A model generated the notes under the pieces. The model had not been told where the DNA came from. It worked only from the letters and a program-made list of their open reading frames with translations, and made no database searches. A DNA stretch of 32,151 nt from Streptococcus orisasini (GTDB lineage Bacteria > Bacillota > Bacilli > Lactobacillales > Streptococcaceae): positions 1-32,151 of the forward strand of contig NZ_BCLE01000039.1 of assembly GCF_001431045.1 (NCBI RefSeq), read 5' to 3'. Positions 15,576 to 24,707 of this stretch are shown piece by piece (position 1 is the first letter of the stretch; every line of letters begins with the position of its first letter). Both the position numbers and the translations under genes were made by a program.

Positions 15576-15771
15576 AAATTCCTTCTTCAATTTGCTCTAC
15601 TGCTTTATATCCAACGGGAATTCGATTGCCATTAGAATTTATTTCTGAAAATCTATTCACAGCTCGATCTATCGCAAGGGATAAATTTTTCAGACAAAAT
15701 TCTTTACATGTAAAAAACCTTCCTTTTATCTTTCTAGGAAATGTATGTTTTCTAGAAAGTGTTTTACTCAA
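15574..15771 (-). pseudogene. Short open frame, possibly the C-terminal remnant of a larger gene
   Basis: A 65-codon frame with only a TTG start and no ribosome binding site. The end, NSNGNRIPVGYKAVEQIEEGI, has normal protein composition, while the first 25 residues look random. It ends at a hairpin. I cannot name a family. It may be a decayed gene of the mobile element or chance. The flanking 15780-16329 stretch is AT-rich and shows no gene that I can support. Confidence 0.2.
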
Positions 15772-16309
15772 TGTGTTACTGTAAGGAAAAAATCGACTAT
15801 TTTATTGTTTCTAGATCAATTATGCCTTGTTTGCTGAATAACATCTATCGAGTGCATTATACGTCTATAAGCTTCTCAAAATGCTTAGTATAACCTATTC
15901 TATAGAGAACTATTTATGTTTCTCACTCAATATTCTATATACTTCTACAATTATTGAGTAATTATGCTAATACACAATATTTAACATATGATTTTATGCC
16001 TTTAAATTTCTCTTTATTTAATTAAATAAGAACTACAGATTTTTATACCCTTTTCTTTTATTAAAAATTTCAAAATAATGGACTTTCTTTATTAAAAACA
16101 GATGAATTCTCCTTATTGGTTGCTGTCTAAAAATATAGTTTTGATATCGGATTTAGTATATCTTCATGACTCCCATCATGTATATTTTTGACAAACAATC
16201 ACTTCCCTAACGTACCATGGAAAGTTATTGATAACTTAGTATTATCATAACAATTTAATATTTAGTTTTAAATATATAAACCATCCAACTCTAAGGCTAT
16301 TTCTCTCCA

Positions 16310-16332
16310 TGAAGTTATTAAAAATAACTTCA
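16310..16332 (-). terminator. Hairpin at the end of the thiopeptide operon
   Basis: A ten-base perfect stem with a three-base loop (16310-16319 with 16323-16332) overlaps the stop codon of the last gene. No T-run follows, so it could act as a 3' stability stem or weak terminator. Confidence 0.4.
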
Positions 16333-17022
16333 ATATAAAAAACCATTATCTATTAATATATTTTGTCCTCTTAGTGAAATTGCATTATCTGATAACAAAA
16401 ATGCAATAACATTTACCACATCATTTACCGGAACTAGATCTTTCCTAGGTAACAAATCAGAATATTTTTTCCCAGGGTATGATTCATAATACGATAATGG
16501 ATCTGATTCTTTTATTACTCCAGGCGATACAATATTTACTCTAATATTTTTTTCTGAATAAAGAGCAAAATCTCTATCTAAATTTTTAGAAAACTGAGCT
16601 AACGCTGCTTTACTAGTCCCATACGCAATTCTATTAGCACTAGGTAAAATTGAGTACTGAGAAGATACTGCAACTATGGAAGTATTTTCTACAAAGAAAG
16701 GATACAATTTTTTTAGAAGGATAAAAAATGATCCGTAATTTACTGTAAAAGACGTCTCCCACTCAGATATGCTACATGTAAAGAAATTTTCTTTACTTTT
16801 ATCGGATACAAGATAAACAAGCCCTCTTAATGAAATTTTTTTCTTTTCGAGATAGGTTATTAGTTGATCAATATTATCATTATTTGTAATATCAAATTTT
16901 AAAAACTTCGAAAAAGTATCTTTATAATTTTTATCTAAAGCTAAAAATTCAAAGTCAGTAACTTTTAATAGTTCTTTACCTATTAAACCATTAGCACCTA
17001 TTATTAATATCTTATTATTCAC
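16330..17022 (-). CDS. Short-chain dehydrogenase/reductase, probable thiopeptide tailoring enzyme
   Basis: Cytosolic NAD(P)-dependent oxidoreductase of 230 aa, classical SDR. Cofactor motif GANGLIG at residues 9-15, Asn95 in VNYG, catalytic Ser in AVSSQYS (120-121), Tyr134 and Lys138 in YGTSK, and the usual ending GQNILIDNGFLY. The start is GTG with GGGA eight bases upstream. It is the last gene of the operon, 10 bases after the aminotransferase. In thiocillin/micrococcin clusters SDRs (TclP, TclS) oxidise and decarboxylate the C-terminal Thr and reduce the resulting ketone. This precursor also ends in Thr, so a similar role is plausible. An epilancin-like N-terminal reductase role is the alternative. 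Confidence 0.82.
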   Translation of the reverse strand: MNNKILIIGANGLIGKELLKVTDFEFLALDKNYKDTFSKFLKFDITNNDNIDQLITYLEKKKISLRGLVYLVSDKSKENFFTCSISEWETSFTVNYGSFFILLKKLYPFFVENTSIVAVSSQYSILPSANRIAYGTSKAALAQFSKNLDRDFALYSEKNIRVNIVSPGVIKESDPLSYYESYPGKKYSDLLPRKDLVPVNDVVNVIAFLLSDNAISLRGQNILIDNGFLY

Positions 17023-17032
17023 AGACTTTCCC

Positions 17033-18259
17033 TTAATAAATATTCAGCAAATATGTTACAATTGTTAGCGCTTTTTCTAATTGAGCAATTTCGATAGTCA
17101 GTGGACAAATTAATGAAAATCCACAGAATTCCTTTCCTTCTTCATTATATGAGAAGGTAGAAACCTGAATACCTAAGTTTTTCAACTTTTGAAAAATTAA
17201 ATTTAATCTGAATTTATCATTTAAATGAACAGAATGCATCACTCCTATGCCTGAATAATTTTTGTATTGTCTAAAATATTTTTGAAAACATTCTTCTATT
17301 CGCTTAACTTGAAAATCTATACTTTTTTCATTCTGTTTAAAAAAGTCCAAAGCTACATCAGCACTTAGTACTGAGGCTAAATTCCCATCTTGGGTAGAAA
17401 AATGATCAATAAACTCACCTCGTAACTTGTTCTCTAATTCTTCTGAAACAATGCAAAGTGCCAAAGGTAATATTCCATTATTCAATCCTTTACTTAAAAG
17501 TAAAATTTCAGGCGTATAGCTAAAGTTCAAATATGCAAATCTTTTTCCTGTCTTGTAAAAACCTGAACTTATTTCATCAAAGACAATAATAATACCCAAT
17601 TTTTTGCAAATTTTTAAGATAGAATTGAGTTCATCTTGTTTCCAATAATATGTTCCTGATGAATTGTTAACTGGATCAATAATAATAGCCCCTATTTCTT
17701 CACTATGGCTTGTTAAATACATAATAAATTCTTGTACTTCAATATCATCATTCGGTTTTTTACATATAACAATGTCAGGCTTGTTTGAAAAATTATAAAA
17801 CTCAGCCAATCCTTCATCAATACCTGAAATAGACATTGCACCAAATGTTGTTCCATGAAATCCTTTATTAAACGATAGTATTTTTTTATTTCTACCTTTA
17901 ACTTTTTTTATCAATTTAATTGCTAATTCTACCGCTTCTGATCCACTAATATTATAAAATAAATTTGTAGCTTGATAATTTGGTGTTGACACAAAGTCTA
18001 AAATTTTTTTTGAATAGCTATCTAATAATGGATGCTCAAAGTTTCTTATATCTATAAAAGTTGTGCCACTCTTTAATAGTCTTTGCAACCTAGAAAGAAA
18101 CTCCTCATTAAGCAACGTATTACCTAAAATTCTATTCCAAACACCACTTGTTAAATCTAAATATCTAAAAGAAGTATTTTCCTCAATTAAAAAGTTATCT
18201 CTAACTCGTTTAACACGCGGAAGTCTATCATCACTATAGTTTTCATTTTTATAATACAT
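17033..18259 (-). CDS. Class III aminotransferase (PLP), probable thiopeptide tailoring enzyme
   Basis: PLP enzyme of 408 aa from the chosen start. SGSEAVE at 105-111 is the phosphate-binding loop; IVFDEISSGFYKTGKRFAY (226-243) contains the pyridine-binding Asp228; LLLSKGLNNGILPLA holds the Schiff-base Lys257. Class III members are omega-transaminases that move amines onto ketones or aldehydes, or glutamate-1-semialdehyde mutases. The frame extends to a TTG at 18289 that overlaps the previous gene's stop, but the ATG at 18259 has GGGAG seven bases upstream and gives a normal family N-terminus. An aminotransferase is not part of the standard thiopeptide set. Paired with the SDR it may install an amine on the peptide, or make a small-molecule cap. 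Confidence 0.85.
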   Translation of the reverse strand: MYYKNENYSDDRLPRVKRVRDNFLIEENTSFRYLDLTSGVWNRILGNTLLNEEFLSRLQRLLKSGTTFIDIRNFEHPLLDSYSKKILDFVSTPNYQATNLFYNISGSEAVELAIKLIKKVKGRNKKILSFNKGFHGTTFGAMSISGIDEGLAEFYNFSNKPDIVICKKPNDDIEVQEFIMYLTSHSEEIGAIIIDPVNNSSGTYYWKQDELNSILKICKKLGIIIVFDEISSGFYKTGKRFAYLNFSYTPEILLLSKGLNNGILPLALCIVSEELENKLRGEFIDHFSTQDGNLASVLSADVALDFFKQNEKSIDFQVKRIEECFQKYFRQYKNYSGIGVMHSVHLNDKFRLNLIFQKLKNLGIQVSTFSYNEEGKEFCGFSLICPLTIEIAQLEKALTIVTYLLNIY

Positions 18260-18285
18260 ACTATATCTCCCTGTAGTAAATTCTA

Positions 18286-19428
18286 TCAAAAAAGATTTTT
18301 TAAGAATTTACTAAATTGATTGACTTTTGCCTCATCAATATAAATACTATAATCGTTTTTTATATAAATCTCCATTAGATATAATATATCTTTGTTTACT
18401 TTTACCATCATATTTTTATTTATATTATAAATAAAACAATCGTCATCTATTATAATGCCTATATAATCATGTATAGTATTTTCATCATACACTTTCTTAG
18501 AAGAAAAAATATTATATGGAGTAACAAAATAAGCTGAAGTACCTAAATGGTAAGATAAATTGAAATAATCTAAATAATATTTATCAATAATTCGATCACT
18601 AAATTCTTCTAGAAATGAAAATTGGTTTATTATTGTTGAAAATTCCTCCTGAATATTTTTAGACAGTCTGATTTTTTCTTTTAAATCTAAAAATATACCA
18701 TTTTTTGTAACATGTATTCTTTGTAGATTTTTTTGATGGCATATCACACTAAAATCTAAAATTGATGTACAAGATTTAAACTCAATCAAACCAGTATTTT
18801 TAAACGTATCGAGTAACTCCGGAATTGACATAGAATCTAAAACTCTCACTTCTTTAGGAAATGGATTCCAAGAATCACTTAGTAAGTATTTGTACTCTTG
18901 CTTATCCATGTTAACCACAATACTATTCAATGTTGAATTCTTTATTATTGACTCGCTAAGTTTATTAAACAAATTTTGATCATTCATTGAGATAGCATAA
19001 ATAGTGTAATTTGAAGATTGTATACCAAAGTATCCAGAATAATACCCATTTATTTTTTTATTTATCAACGAAGTAGGTGTAAAATCATTATTTACTTTCC
19101 TAATATTCTTTATTATATCATCTAAAAAAAATTCATCTGTCTTAAATAAATTATTATCATTTAACTCAATGTTATAAAAAATGATATTGTCGGTGAAAGA
19201 ATTCAAGTGCTCTACTATTTTTTCTATCCTATGATTTCCTCTTGAAATAAAGTAATATTCCGAAACTTCCTTAAAACTTAAGTATTGTAAAAAAAACTCG
19301 ATTGAATAATTATCAAAATCAAATTTATCTAAAAACACTTCAGAATTATCCGGAATTTTGACTCTTTTATCTATCCATAGTTCATCTGTTCCCGGCACCA
19401 AAACCGCAATACCTTTCACGTTATCCAT
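18286..19428 (-). CDS. Unrecognised 380-aa protein of the thiopeptide operon
   Basis: I do not recognise a family. The protein opens with a hydrophobic strand ending in a small-residue turn (GIAVLVPGTDELW), is rich in Asp, Asn, Ile and Phe, has no signal peptide, no clear membrane segment and few cysteines, and shows no nucleotide-binding motif. The last ~70 residues (IGIIIDDDCFIYNINK, then VNKDILYLMEIYIKND) loosely resemble the beta-strand/winged-helix layout of RiPP recognition elements. It lies between the ABC permease and the aminotransferase and its TGA overlaps the region upstream of the latter. A leader- or substrate-binding partner for the tailoring enzymes is a guess. A GTG at codon 4 is an alternative start with better ribosome-site spacing. 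Confidence 0.7.
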   Translation of the reverse strand: MDNVKGIAVLVPGTDELWIDKRVKIPDNSEVFLDKFDFDNYSIEFFLQYLSFKEVSEYYFISRGNHRIEKIVEHLNSFTDNIIFYNIELNDNNLFKTDEFFLDDIIKNIRKVNNDFTPTSLINKKINGYYSGYFGIQSSNYTIYAISMNDQNLFNKLSESIIKNSTLNSIVVNMDKQEYKYLLSDSWNPFPKEVRVLDSMSIPELLDTFKNTGLIEFKSCTSILDFSVICHQKNLQRIHVTKNGIFLDLKEKIRLSKNIQEEFSTIINQFSFLEEFSDRIIDKYYLDYFNLSYHLGTSAYFVTPYNIFSSKKVYDENTIHDYIGIIIDDDCFIYNINKNMMVKVNKDILYLMEIYIKNDYSIYIDEAKVNQFSKFLKNLF

Positions 19429-19436
19429 CCTTTCAT

Positions 19437-20189
19437 TTAAATCTCTCTTCTTTTTGCAATAACATTTGATAGCGTTAAGAAAATTATACTCATAAGAAAT
19501 AGTAAGACACTTTCTTTAGGAAAGTCAAAAATAGTTTTATCTTCCAACCAAATCCCTCGCATCAAAATCAGACCGTAGTAAATTGGATTTAAATATTTAG
19601 TAATAAATTGCAGCATGTCGGGCATAATTTCTGGAGGAAATGTCAATCCACCTAAAAACATTTGAAAATTAAATATTAATAAAGCAATTGAAGTATAAGA
19701 AGAGGTCTTTCCTGAAGTTGTTGATATTAAAAGTGAAATACTTAATTGAAATAAATTTACTAATAGAAAAGCAACTACTATATTAAAAATATTATCGAAT
19801 GGGATATTTATATTTGAAATATATTGGCTAAAAAGTAATAACACAAGGGTAACGAGAACTTCAAAGATCAGTACAGCCGAAAATATTGCTAAAATAATAG
19901 TATATCTCCCTAATCCCAGTGTCTTATACTGAGTAAGCGCACCACTCTCAACATATGAAATATAATAATCACCAAAAATATTTAACACAGCATTACATAC
20001 GATAATTATTAGGAATGCTGGCAACAAATACTCAGTAATTGAAATGTTATTTTGTAAATTTGAGTCTTTCATTAATTCATAAAAGATATAAAAACTTAAT
20101 ATAGGCATCAATAATCCTAATAATGATAACTTAAAATTTTTCAACAACATCTTAAACTGAAAAATTGTAAATACAAAATACTTATGCAT
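19437..20189 (-). CDS. ABC-2 type transporter permease, probable thiopeptide export/immunity
   Basis: Membrane protein of 250 aa with about six hydrophobic segments (for example LLGLLMPILSFYIFYEL near 25-41 and LLPAFLIIIVCNAVLNIF near 58-75) and the ABC-2 style motif FNFQMFLGGLTFPPEIMP before the last helices. GGAGG is eight bases before the ATG at 20189 and only two before an ATG at 20195, so the inner start is preferred. It overlaps the ATPase gene by eight bases, implying coupled translation. With the ATPase it probably exports the mature thiopeptide or protects the producer. Confidence 0.88.
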   Translation of the reverse strand: MHKYFVFTIFQFKMLLKNFKLSLLGLLMPILSFYIFYELMKDSNLQNNISITEYLLPAFLIIIVCNAVLNIFGDYYISYVESGALTQYKTLGLGRYTIILAIFSAVLIFEVLVTLVLLLFSQYISNINIPFDNIFNIVVAFLLVNLFQLSISLLISTTSGKTSSYTSIALLIFNFQMFLGGLTFPPEIMPDMLQFITKYLNPIYYGLILMRGIWLEDKTIFDFPKESVLLFLMSIIFLTLSNVIAKRREI

Positions 20190-21081
20190 TGTCATCTCCT
20201 CCTTCAGTTAAACGATAACCAAATTTCGTTACAAAGGCTGTCTCTAAATTGGCGCTGTTAATTGAAATATTTGTTCCTCCATTACGATACAGATATTCGA
20301 TAAGCTTTGACTCCTCTTGTTCATCAACAAAAACTTGATTGTATTTTCCATTTTGTTCAATAGTAATTTGAGGAAAATCTGCCTTTATATTTTTATTTAA
20401 TGAGAATGTTGAACTAAATTTTATAAGTTTTTTCGTACCTACTGAAGATTTTATAAAACTGACGATATCCCCTTCATAGGCTATCTTTTTATTATCTAAA
20501 ATAATTATTCTATCTGCTAAATATTCTACTTCGTCTAAAAAATGACTCGTCAGTAGTATCGTCAGCGAATACTTCTTTTTAATTTTTTTAATATGATCCC
20601 AAATTTTTCTCCTTCCAATTGGATCTACACCTGTTGTAATTTCGTCAAAAATAATAACTTTAGGAGAATTAACCAATGTTAATAATATTGATAGTTTTTG
20701 CATTTCCCCTCCAGATAAATTTTTGATTTTAGAGTTTGAGAGTTTTATCAAATCAAAATCTTTAAGTAGCTCATTTATATTACTATTAGATTTCAACAAT
20801 GACTTATATAAATTGCATATCTCCAATACAGTTACTTCATTTTCGTAAAAGCTTCGTTGCATCTGAACATTGATGAAATCATATATATTATTTGAAGGGA
20901 AAGAATAAGATATATGACCTTCATATGGTATCAAGTTTAAAATGCATTTAATTAGTGTCGTTTTTCCTGCACCATTACTTCCAACTAATGCGGTTACTTC
21001 TCCTTCTCTAATTGACAAATTTAAATTCTCAAAAACTGCTTTGTCATTATATTTTTTTGAAACATTATTAATTGTTATCAT
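20182..21081 (-). CDS. ABC transporter ATP-binding protein, probable thiopeptide export/immunity
   Basis: Cytosolic ATPase of 299 aa. Walker A is GSNGAGKTT (34-42), the signature is LSGGEMQKLS, Walker B is KVIIFDEI followed by TTGVDP, and the H-loop is in LLTSHFLDEVE. A C-terminal domain of ~90 residues follows, as in drug-export ATPases. A GTG at 21090 is in frame, but the ATG at 21081 has GGAAG eight bases before it and gives the natural N-terminus MITINNVSKKY. It is followed by the permease with an eight-base overlap. Function as self-protection is inferred from operon membership. Confidence 0.92.
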   Translation of the reverse strand: MITINNVSKKYNDKAVFENLNLSIREGEVTALVGSNGAGKTTLIKCILNLIPYEGHISYSFPSNNIYDFINVQMQRSFYENEVTVLEICNLYKSLLKSNSNINELLKDFDLIKLSNSKIKNLSGGEMQKLSILLTLVNSPKVIIFDEITTGVDPIGRRKIWDHIKKIKKKYSLTILLTSHFLDEVEYLADRIIILDNKKIAYEGDIVSFIKSSVGTKKLIKFSSTFSLNKNIKADFPQITIEQNGKYNQVFVDEQEESKLIEYLYRNGGTNISINSANLETAFVTKFGYRLTEGGDDNA

Positions 21082-21086
21082 AATAA

Positions 21087-21860
21087 TCACTTCCTATAAC
21101 ACGATTCGATTGTAATATTTAGACTTGGATAATGTAAAATAAATATAGCCTCAATTGGTAAAGCAATATTAGTATAAGTAGATTTGTAAATTTCAGTTTG
21201 AATACACAAAATTATATGACACAATAATTCCAAATAAATATTTCTTAAGTATAAGACATCCACTGGATTACTACTAACACTTTCCATTAATTGAATATCT
21301 GTACCTGGGAACAGCAATGGACCAATTGTATTATACTTAACAATAGGAAGTGCAATACAATTAAGATTTTCCATTATAGGTTCTTTTACTAGGCTAAAGT
21401 CAATTAACAAAATATCATTTTCTCTTAAAATACTTTGTTTGTCATATAAGTATAAGTTAGCTATTTTCCTATCTTTTAATGAATCTAATAAATAGTCTAC
21501 CGAAGGATGAATAAACACCTTATTTTTTTTATAACTTTCTATCAGTGAAAACCTTAGATTCCTATCTAAGGTCAATCTTTCAAACATTGATCTACAAAAT
21601 AATAAATAATTCAATTCCACATCATTCACTAATACAAAAAATTCCTTATTTTGCTTATACAACGAAATAATAAATTGTTCTGATTCAGAATAAATTTTAC
21701 TATCAGTCAATACAACATACTTAAAAGCTAAATTTTCTATACTTTCTCTAAAATCTTTTTTCACTCTAAATGATGCAGTAATATTCTTTCTATAATTACT
21801 AAGAATCAAAGTGTCATCATTTATTACAAGCTCTGTAAAAAAATCTAAAATCAAATACAT
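21087..21860 (-). CDS. ThiF-like (ocin-ThiF) partner protein lacking the usual cysteines
   Basis: A 257-aa protein. ENDILLIDF, then NTIGPLLFPGTDIQL and ALPIEAIFILHYPSLNI...ESC near the end follow the layout of the E1/ThiF-like partner of azoline-forming YcaO enzymes, in which the GPLFxPG segment is normally followed by CxxC and the end carries another Cys pair. Here the first pair is absent and only one terminal Cys remains, so no zinc site is expected. It also lacks the N-terminal leader-binding domain, which sits instead in the 498-aa protein. The frame is open to 21911, but the ATG at 21860 starts just past the SagB stop with GGGG about ten bases upstream. Assignment is tentative. Confidence 0.55.
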   Translation of the reverse strand: MYLILDFFTELVINDDTLILSNYRKNITASFRVKKDFRESIENLAFKYVVLTDSKIYSESEQFIISLYKQNKEFFVLVNDVELNYLLFCRSMFERLTLDRNLRFSLIESYKKNKVFIHPSVDYLLDSLKDRKIANLYLYDKQSILRENDILLIDFSLVKEPIMENLNCIALPIVKYNTIGPLLFPGTDIQLMESVSSNPVDVLYLRNIYLELLCHIILCIQTEIYKSTYTNIALPIEAIFILHYPSLNITIESCYRK

Positions 21861-21867
21861 ATCACGA

Positions 21868-22581
21868 TTACCCCACAAACATAACAGAAAGAAGATTATA
21901 TTTTTTCTCACAAAATAATTTCAAAAAATATTCTTCGTAAAAGCCACCGTAAATTGTAGAATTCAAACCCATTGCTACTGCTTGTAAAGATAAATTTTGG
22001 GCAATATGCCCAACCTCTTGATTTAAAAGTCTATACGTTAATGTACCATACTTAGGTTGGATTAACTGAAAGTCTGTTGCAAAAAAAATATATATTGGGA
22101 ATAAATCCAATTTATCATCTTGAATCACTTCTTTTACTGTATCATTATCAATAGATTCATACTCCTCTAGACTATGACTGTATGGATTATATCGATATAA
22201 CATGTCAGAATTTAAATCTCGGATAGTCGTATAAATAAAGATTGTTGTAGCATATGTTGCACCAGGCGACGGGTAAGTAAAGTAAAGATTCATTTTATCA
22301 GATATACCGCACCCAAACTCTAATAATCTACTTAACTCCGTCAATGTAATTGCTTTTCCGCTCGGTTCCCTTATTGTTCTCCTATTTAAAAGAAGTTCCT
22401 CTAAAAAATTATTTTCATTTGTTCGATACAGTTCAATACTTGGACGATACTCCCAATTTTTTTTTCTAGATTTTTTTGAAATCTTTACGCTTTTATTACT
22501 AAGATACATTACAGAATTTTTATGTATCAAACTAGTAAAATCCGCTGTATCCCGTTCAAAATTCCAAAGATTTTGGTTCAT
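21868..22581 (-). CDS. SagB-type FMN azoline dehydrogenase
   Basis: A 237-aa nitroreductase-fold enzyme that oxidises thiazolines/oxazolines to aromatic azoles with FMN. RRTIRE (67-72) is the flavin-binding start of the domain, YPSPGATYATTIFIY (103-117) is the SagB substrate-side block, and EVGHIAQNLSLQAVAMGLNS near the C-terminus is the conserved nitroreductase helix and glycine. The C-terminus runs straight to VMFVG, the usual final strand. AGGAGG with eight-base spacing precedes the ATG. It lies between the elimination-domain gene and the ThiF-like gene in the operon. Confidence 0.85.
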   Translation of the reverse strand: MNQNLWNFERDTADFTSLIHKNSVMYLSNKSVKISKKSRKKNWEYRPSIELYRTNENNFLEELLLNRRTIREPSGKAITLTELSRLLEFGCGISDKMNLYFTYPSPGATYATTIFIYTTIRDLNSDMLYRYNPYSHSLEEYESIDNDTVKEVIQDDKLDLFPIYIFFATDFQLIQPKYGTLTYRLLNQEVGHIAQNLSLQAVAMGLNSTIYGGFYEEYFLKLFCEKKYNLLSVMFVG

Positions 22582-22584
22582 ATA

Positions 22585-23394
22585 TCACACCTCCTCTATC
22601 ATAAATTTTAAATACAATTCAGAAAATTTGAAATCCCAGTATGGTCCCATACCTAACCGATTATTAGTCATATGCAAATGTGAAAAAAGTATTTCTTCGT
22701 TAAACATAGCATTCGGCTGTAATAACTTTAGATAATCTAAATAAATTTCTCTATTAGAAGGATTATTAAAAATAGCTTTGAATTGAGAATAATGTTTAAA
22801 TTTAAATTCACTTATTTTATATTCTTTCCAAAAATTATTATAAACATTTAAAAAATTTATTTTTTCCTTGTAAGTTTGAAAGTACATGTTTATGCTATTT
22901 ACAAACAGTTCAAAAGCTACTAATATTCTTTTTTCATAACTCAATCTATTAAGAAGTACACTTAACTTACTACTTTCAATAAAAATTTCTTCTGAATATT
23001 GCATACTGATAGAAGAACCGCCATATCGCTCAATTTCTTGTATGTATGGTATTTCTTTTACTAAACCATTTTCTACCCAATATAAATCATCATTCCCCTC
23101 AAAATCAATTATTTCATTTTTATAAAAATTCTGTCGGTCCTCCCATTCATATTTATTGAAATTATATTTATAAAATTTTCGAATGCTTTTCTGAAATTCA
23201 TTAAAAATATTTTCTTTGGTTTTATTATTACCATCAGTTATTTTTACACGTAACCTTATATGAGGGCCTCCTAACCAATATCTAATAAAGAAAAATTCCT
23301 GTTTATTGGGATAGTAGGCCATATCACTCATTAAATAGTCATCTAATGCTGCAAAACTATGGATAAATCCATGTATAGAATACCACAAAACCAT
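22585..23394 (-). CDS. LanB C-terminal-type protein (glutamate elimination domain; TclL/TbtC-like)
   Basis: Stand-alone SpaB_C / thiopeptide-type biosynthesis domain, 269 aa. FFFIRYWLGGPHIRLRV (34-50) is the diagnostic strand-turn, IQEIERYGGSSI (118-129) the second conserved block, and HLHMTNNRLGMGPYW near the end the third. In split dehydratases this protein removes glutamate from glutamylated Ser/Thr to give Dha/Dhb, working with the LanB N-terminal protein at 27741-30224. In thiopeptide clusters a more divergent relative is the pyridine synthase, for which the protein at 30246-31289 is my candidate. Swapped roles of the two cannot be excluded. Confidence 0.85.
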   Translation of the reverse strand: MVLWYSIHGFIHSFAALDDYLMSDMAYYPNKQEFFFIRYWLGGPHIRLRVKITDGNNKTKENIFNEFQKSIRKFYKYNFNKYEWEDRQNFYKNEIIDFEGNDDLYWVENGLVKEIPYIQEIERYGGSSISMQYSEEIFIESSKLSVLLNRLSYEKRILVAFELFVNSINMYFQTYKEKINFLNVYNNFWKEYKISEFKFKHYSQFKAIFNNPSNREIYLDYLKLLQPNAMFNEEILFSHLHMTNNRLGMGPYWDFKFSELYLKFMIEEV

Positions 23395-23402
23395 TTCTCC
23401 TT

Positions 23403-24707
23403 TCAGTCACTAAAAGTACTTAATTGAATTATTTCATCTGATAAAAATACTCCAGAATATAGTACTAGTTCATCTTTGTTGAAGGTTATATCTTTTAAAA
23501 TCATTTCGTCATTATGGCTTTTAAATGGTCTAAATTTATAGCCTTTTGATGAAGAATACGCATATATATATTGCATGTACTGTCCTATATTAAGTAATAG
23601 CTCTTTATAATTGTGATTATTTTTTACAGTTGATGTGAAAAAAACAAAGTACTTCATAGTATTGAAGTCTATGTTTTTTGATGAATCATTAAAATATTTA
23701 TTAACATCATCTAATTCTAATATCTGACATTCCCCATTATTGCTATAAACTTTATATCTATTACTAGACTCCTCCTCTAATAGATAGAAATTGATTAGGT
23801 GCTTGCTCTGAGTTTCTTTAATCATTAAATTTAATTTATTCCTAACTTCTTTAATTGAAATAGAGTCAAAGTTTTCATCTAAATTCCAGTTGCCAATAAC
23901 GTTATGTCCTGATCCTAAATTTTTAAAATTATTCAAAAGAATGTTATCATTCTCACTTATTTTTATACTTTTTGTCGGTATCTTATTTAACGCATTTAAT
24001 ACTCTTTGTGTATCCCTTTCCATACTTAGCAATTGAAATTGGTTATTTCTGATATCATAAGCAAATTCTTTATATTTCTCTAAAGGAGAGAAATCAAAAT
24101 TGGAAAAAGAAATAATGTAGCTAAAATAGAACGTAGCCGGCATAACTTCACTGAGCATATCTACTAATTTTTTAGAGTAACAAAAAGAATAATCGATTCT
24201 ATTACTATTTAAAACTGTTTGCAAATTAAATAATAAATGTCCATTTTCTAAAAGTGTAGCCATAACCGAAAAACTTTTATAAAATCTATGTACATTATAT
24301 ATGTCTGAAAAGCCAATAATAAATGATTTATTTTTGTATTCAATTCCTAAGTTTAAGTGAGCAATAATCCTGAAATTTGATTCATAAATATCAAAATAAT
24401 AAACAAGTTCATCATGTAATATTAAAAATCCACTACTATGAAGCGACCGTACACTTGGAGAATAATTGTGATCCTGATAATAACTTAGAAAATCTATTCT
24501 ATAAATTTCCAAAGTATTCTCTATCATTTCTTTCAACACTAAATTTTCAGTGTAATATTTCTCCTCTGAGATATTACACTTGAAATAATTTTTATTAAAT
24601 GGTGTTAAAATTACATTTTGTTTCCCAGATGTATTCATATATCTTTCATCTAAAAATAATTCAATGTAACTTTCTAAAACACTAAGGGAATGGGTGAGGT
24701 TTGTCAT
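23403..24707 (-). CDS. Second, divergent SagB/nitroreductase-like protein
   Basis: A 434-aa cytosolic protein. Two weakly similar lobes are visible. Each has a strand block like those of SagB-type dehydrogenases (SSGFLILHDELVYYFDIYES about 92-111; MKYFVFFTSTVKNNHNYKELLLNIGQYMQYIYAYSSSKGYKF about 348-390, the latter matching the nitroreductase helix). The flavin-binding RR motif seen in the 237-aa protein is not obvious, so it may be an inactive structural partner or have a changed substrate. Large two-domain dehydrogenases occur in thiopeptide pathways. Its start overlaps the YcaO end by 26 bases. Family assignment is moderate. Confidence 0.55.
   Translation of the reverse strand: MTNLTHSLSVLESYIELFLDERYMNTSGKQNVILTPFNKNYFKCNISEEKYYTENLVLKEMIENTLEIYRIDFLSYYQDHNYSPSVRSLHSSGFLILHDELVYYFDIYESNFRIIAHLNLGIEYKNKSFIIGFSDIYNVHRFYKSFSVMATLLENGHLLFNLQTVLNSNRIDYSFCYSKKLVDMLSEVMPATFYFSYIISFSNFDFSPLEKYKEFAYDIRNNQFQLLSMERDTQRVLNALNKIPTKSIKISENDNILLNNFKNLGSGHNVIGNWNLDENFDSISIKEVRNKLNLMIKETQSKHLINFYLLEEESSNRYKVYSNNGECQILELDDVNKYFNDSSKNIDFNTMKYFVFFTSTVKNNHNYKELLLNIGQYMQYIYAYSSSKGYKFRPFKSHNDEMILKDITFNKDELVLYSGVFLSDEIIQLSTFSD

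Noticed and set aside
15780..16329. Search for a gene in the AT-rich stretch before the SDR
   Set aside because: Only short frames without ribosome binding sites or recognisable protein composition; nothing supported.
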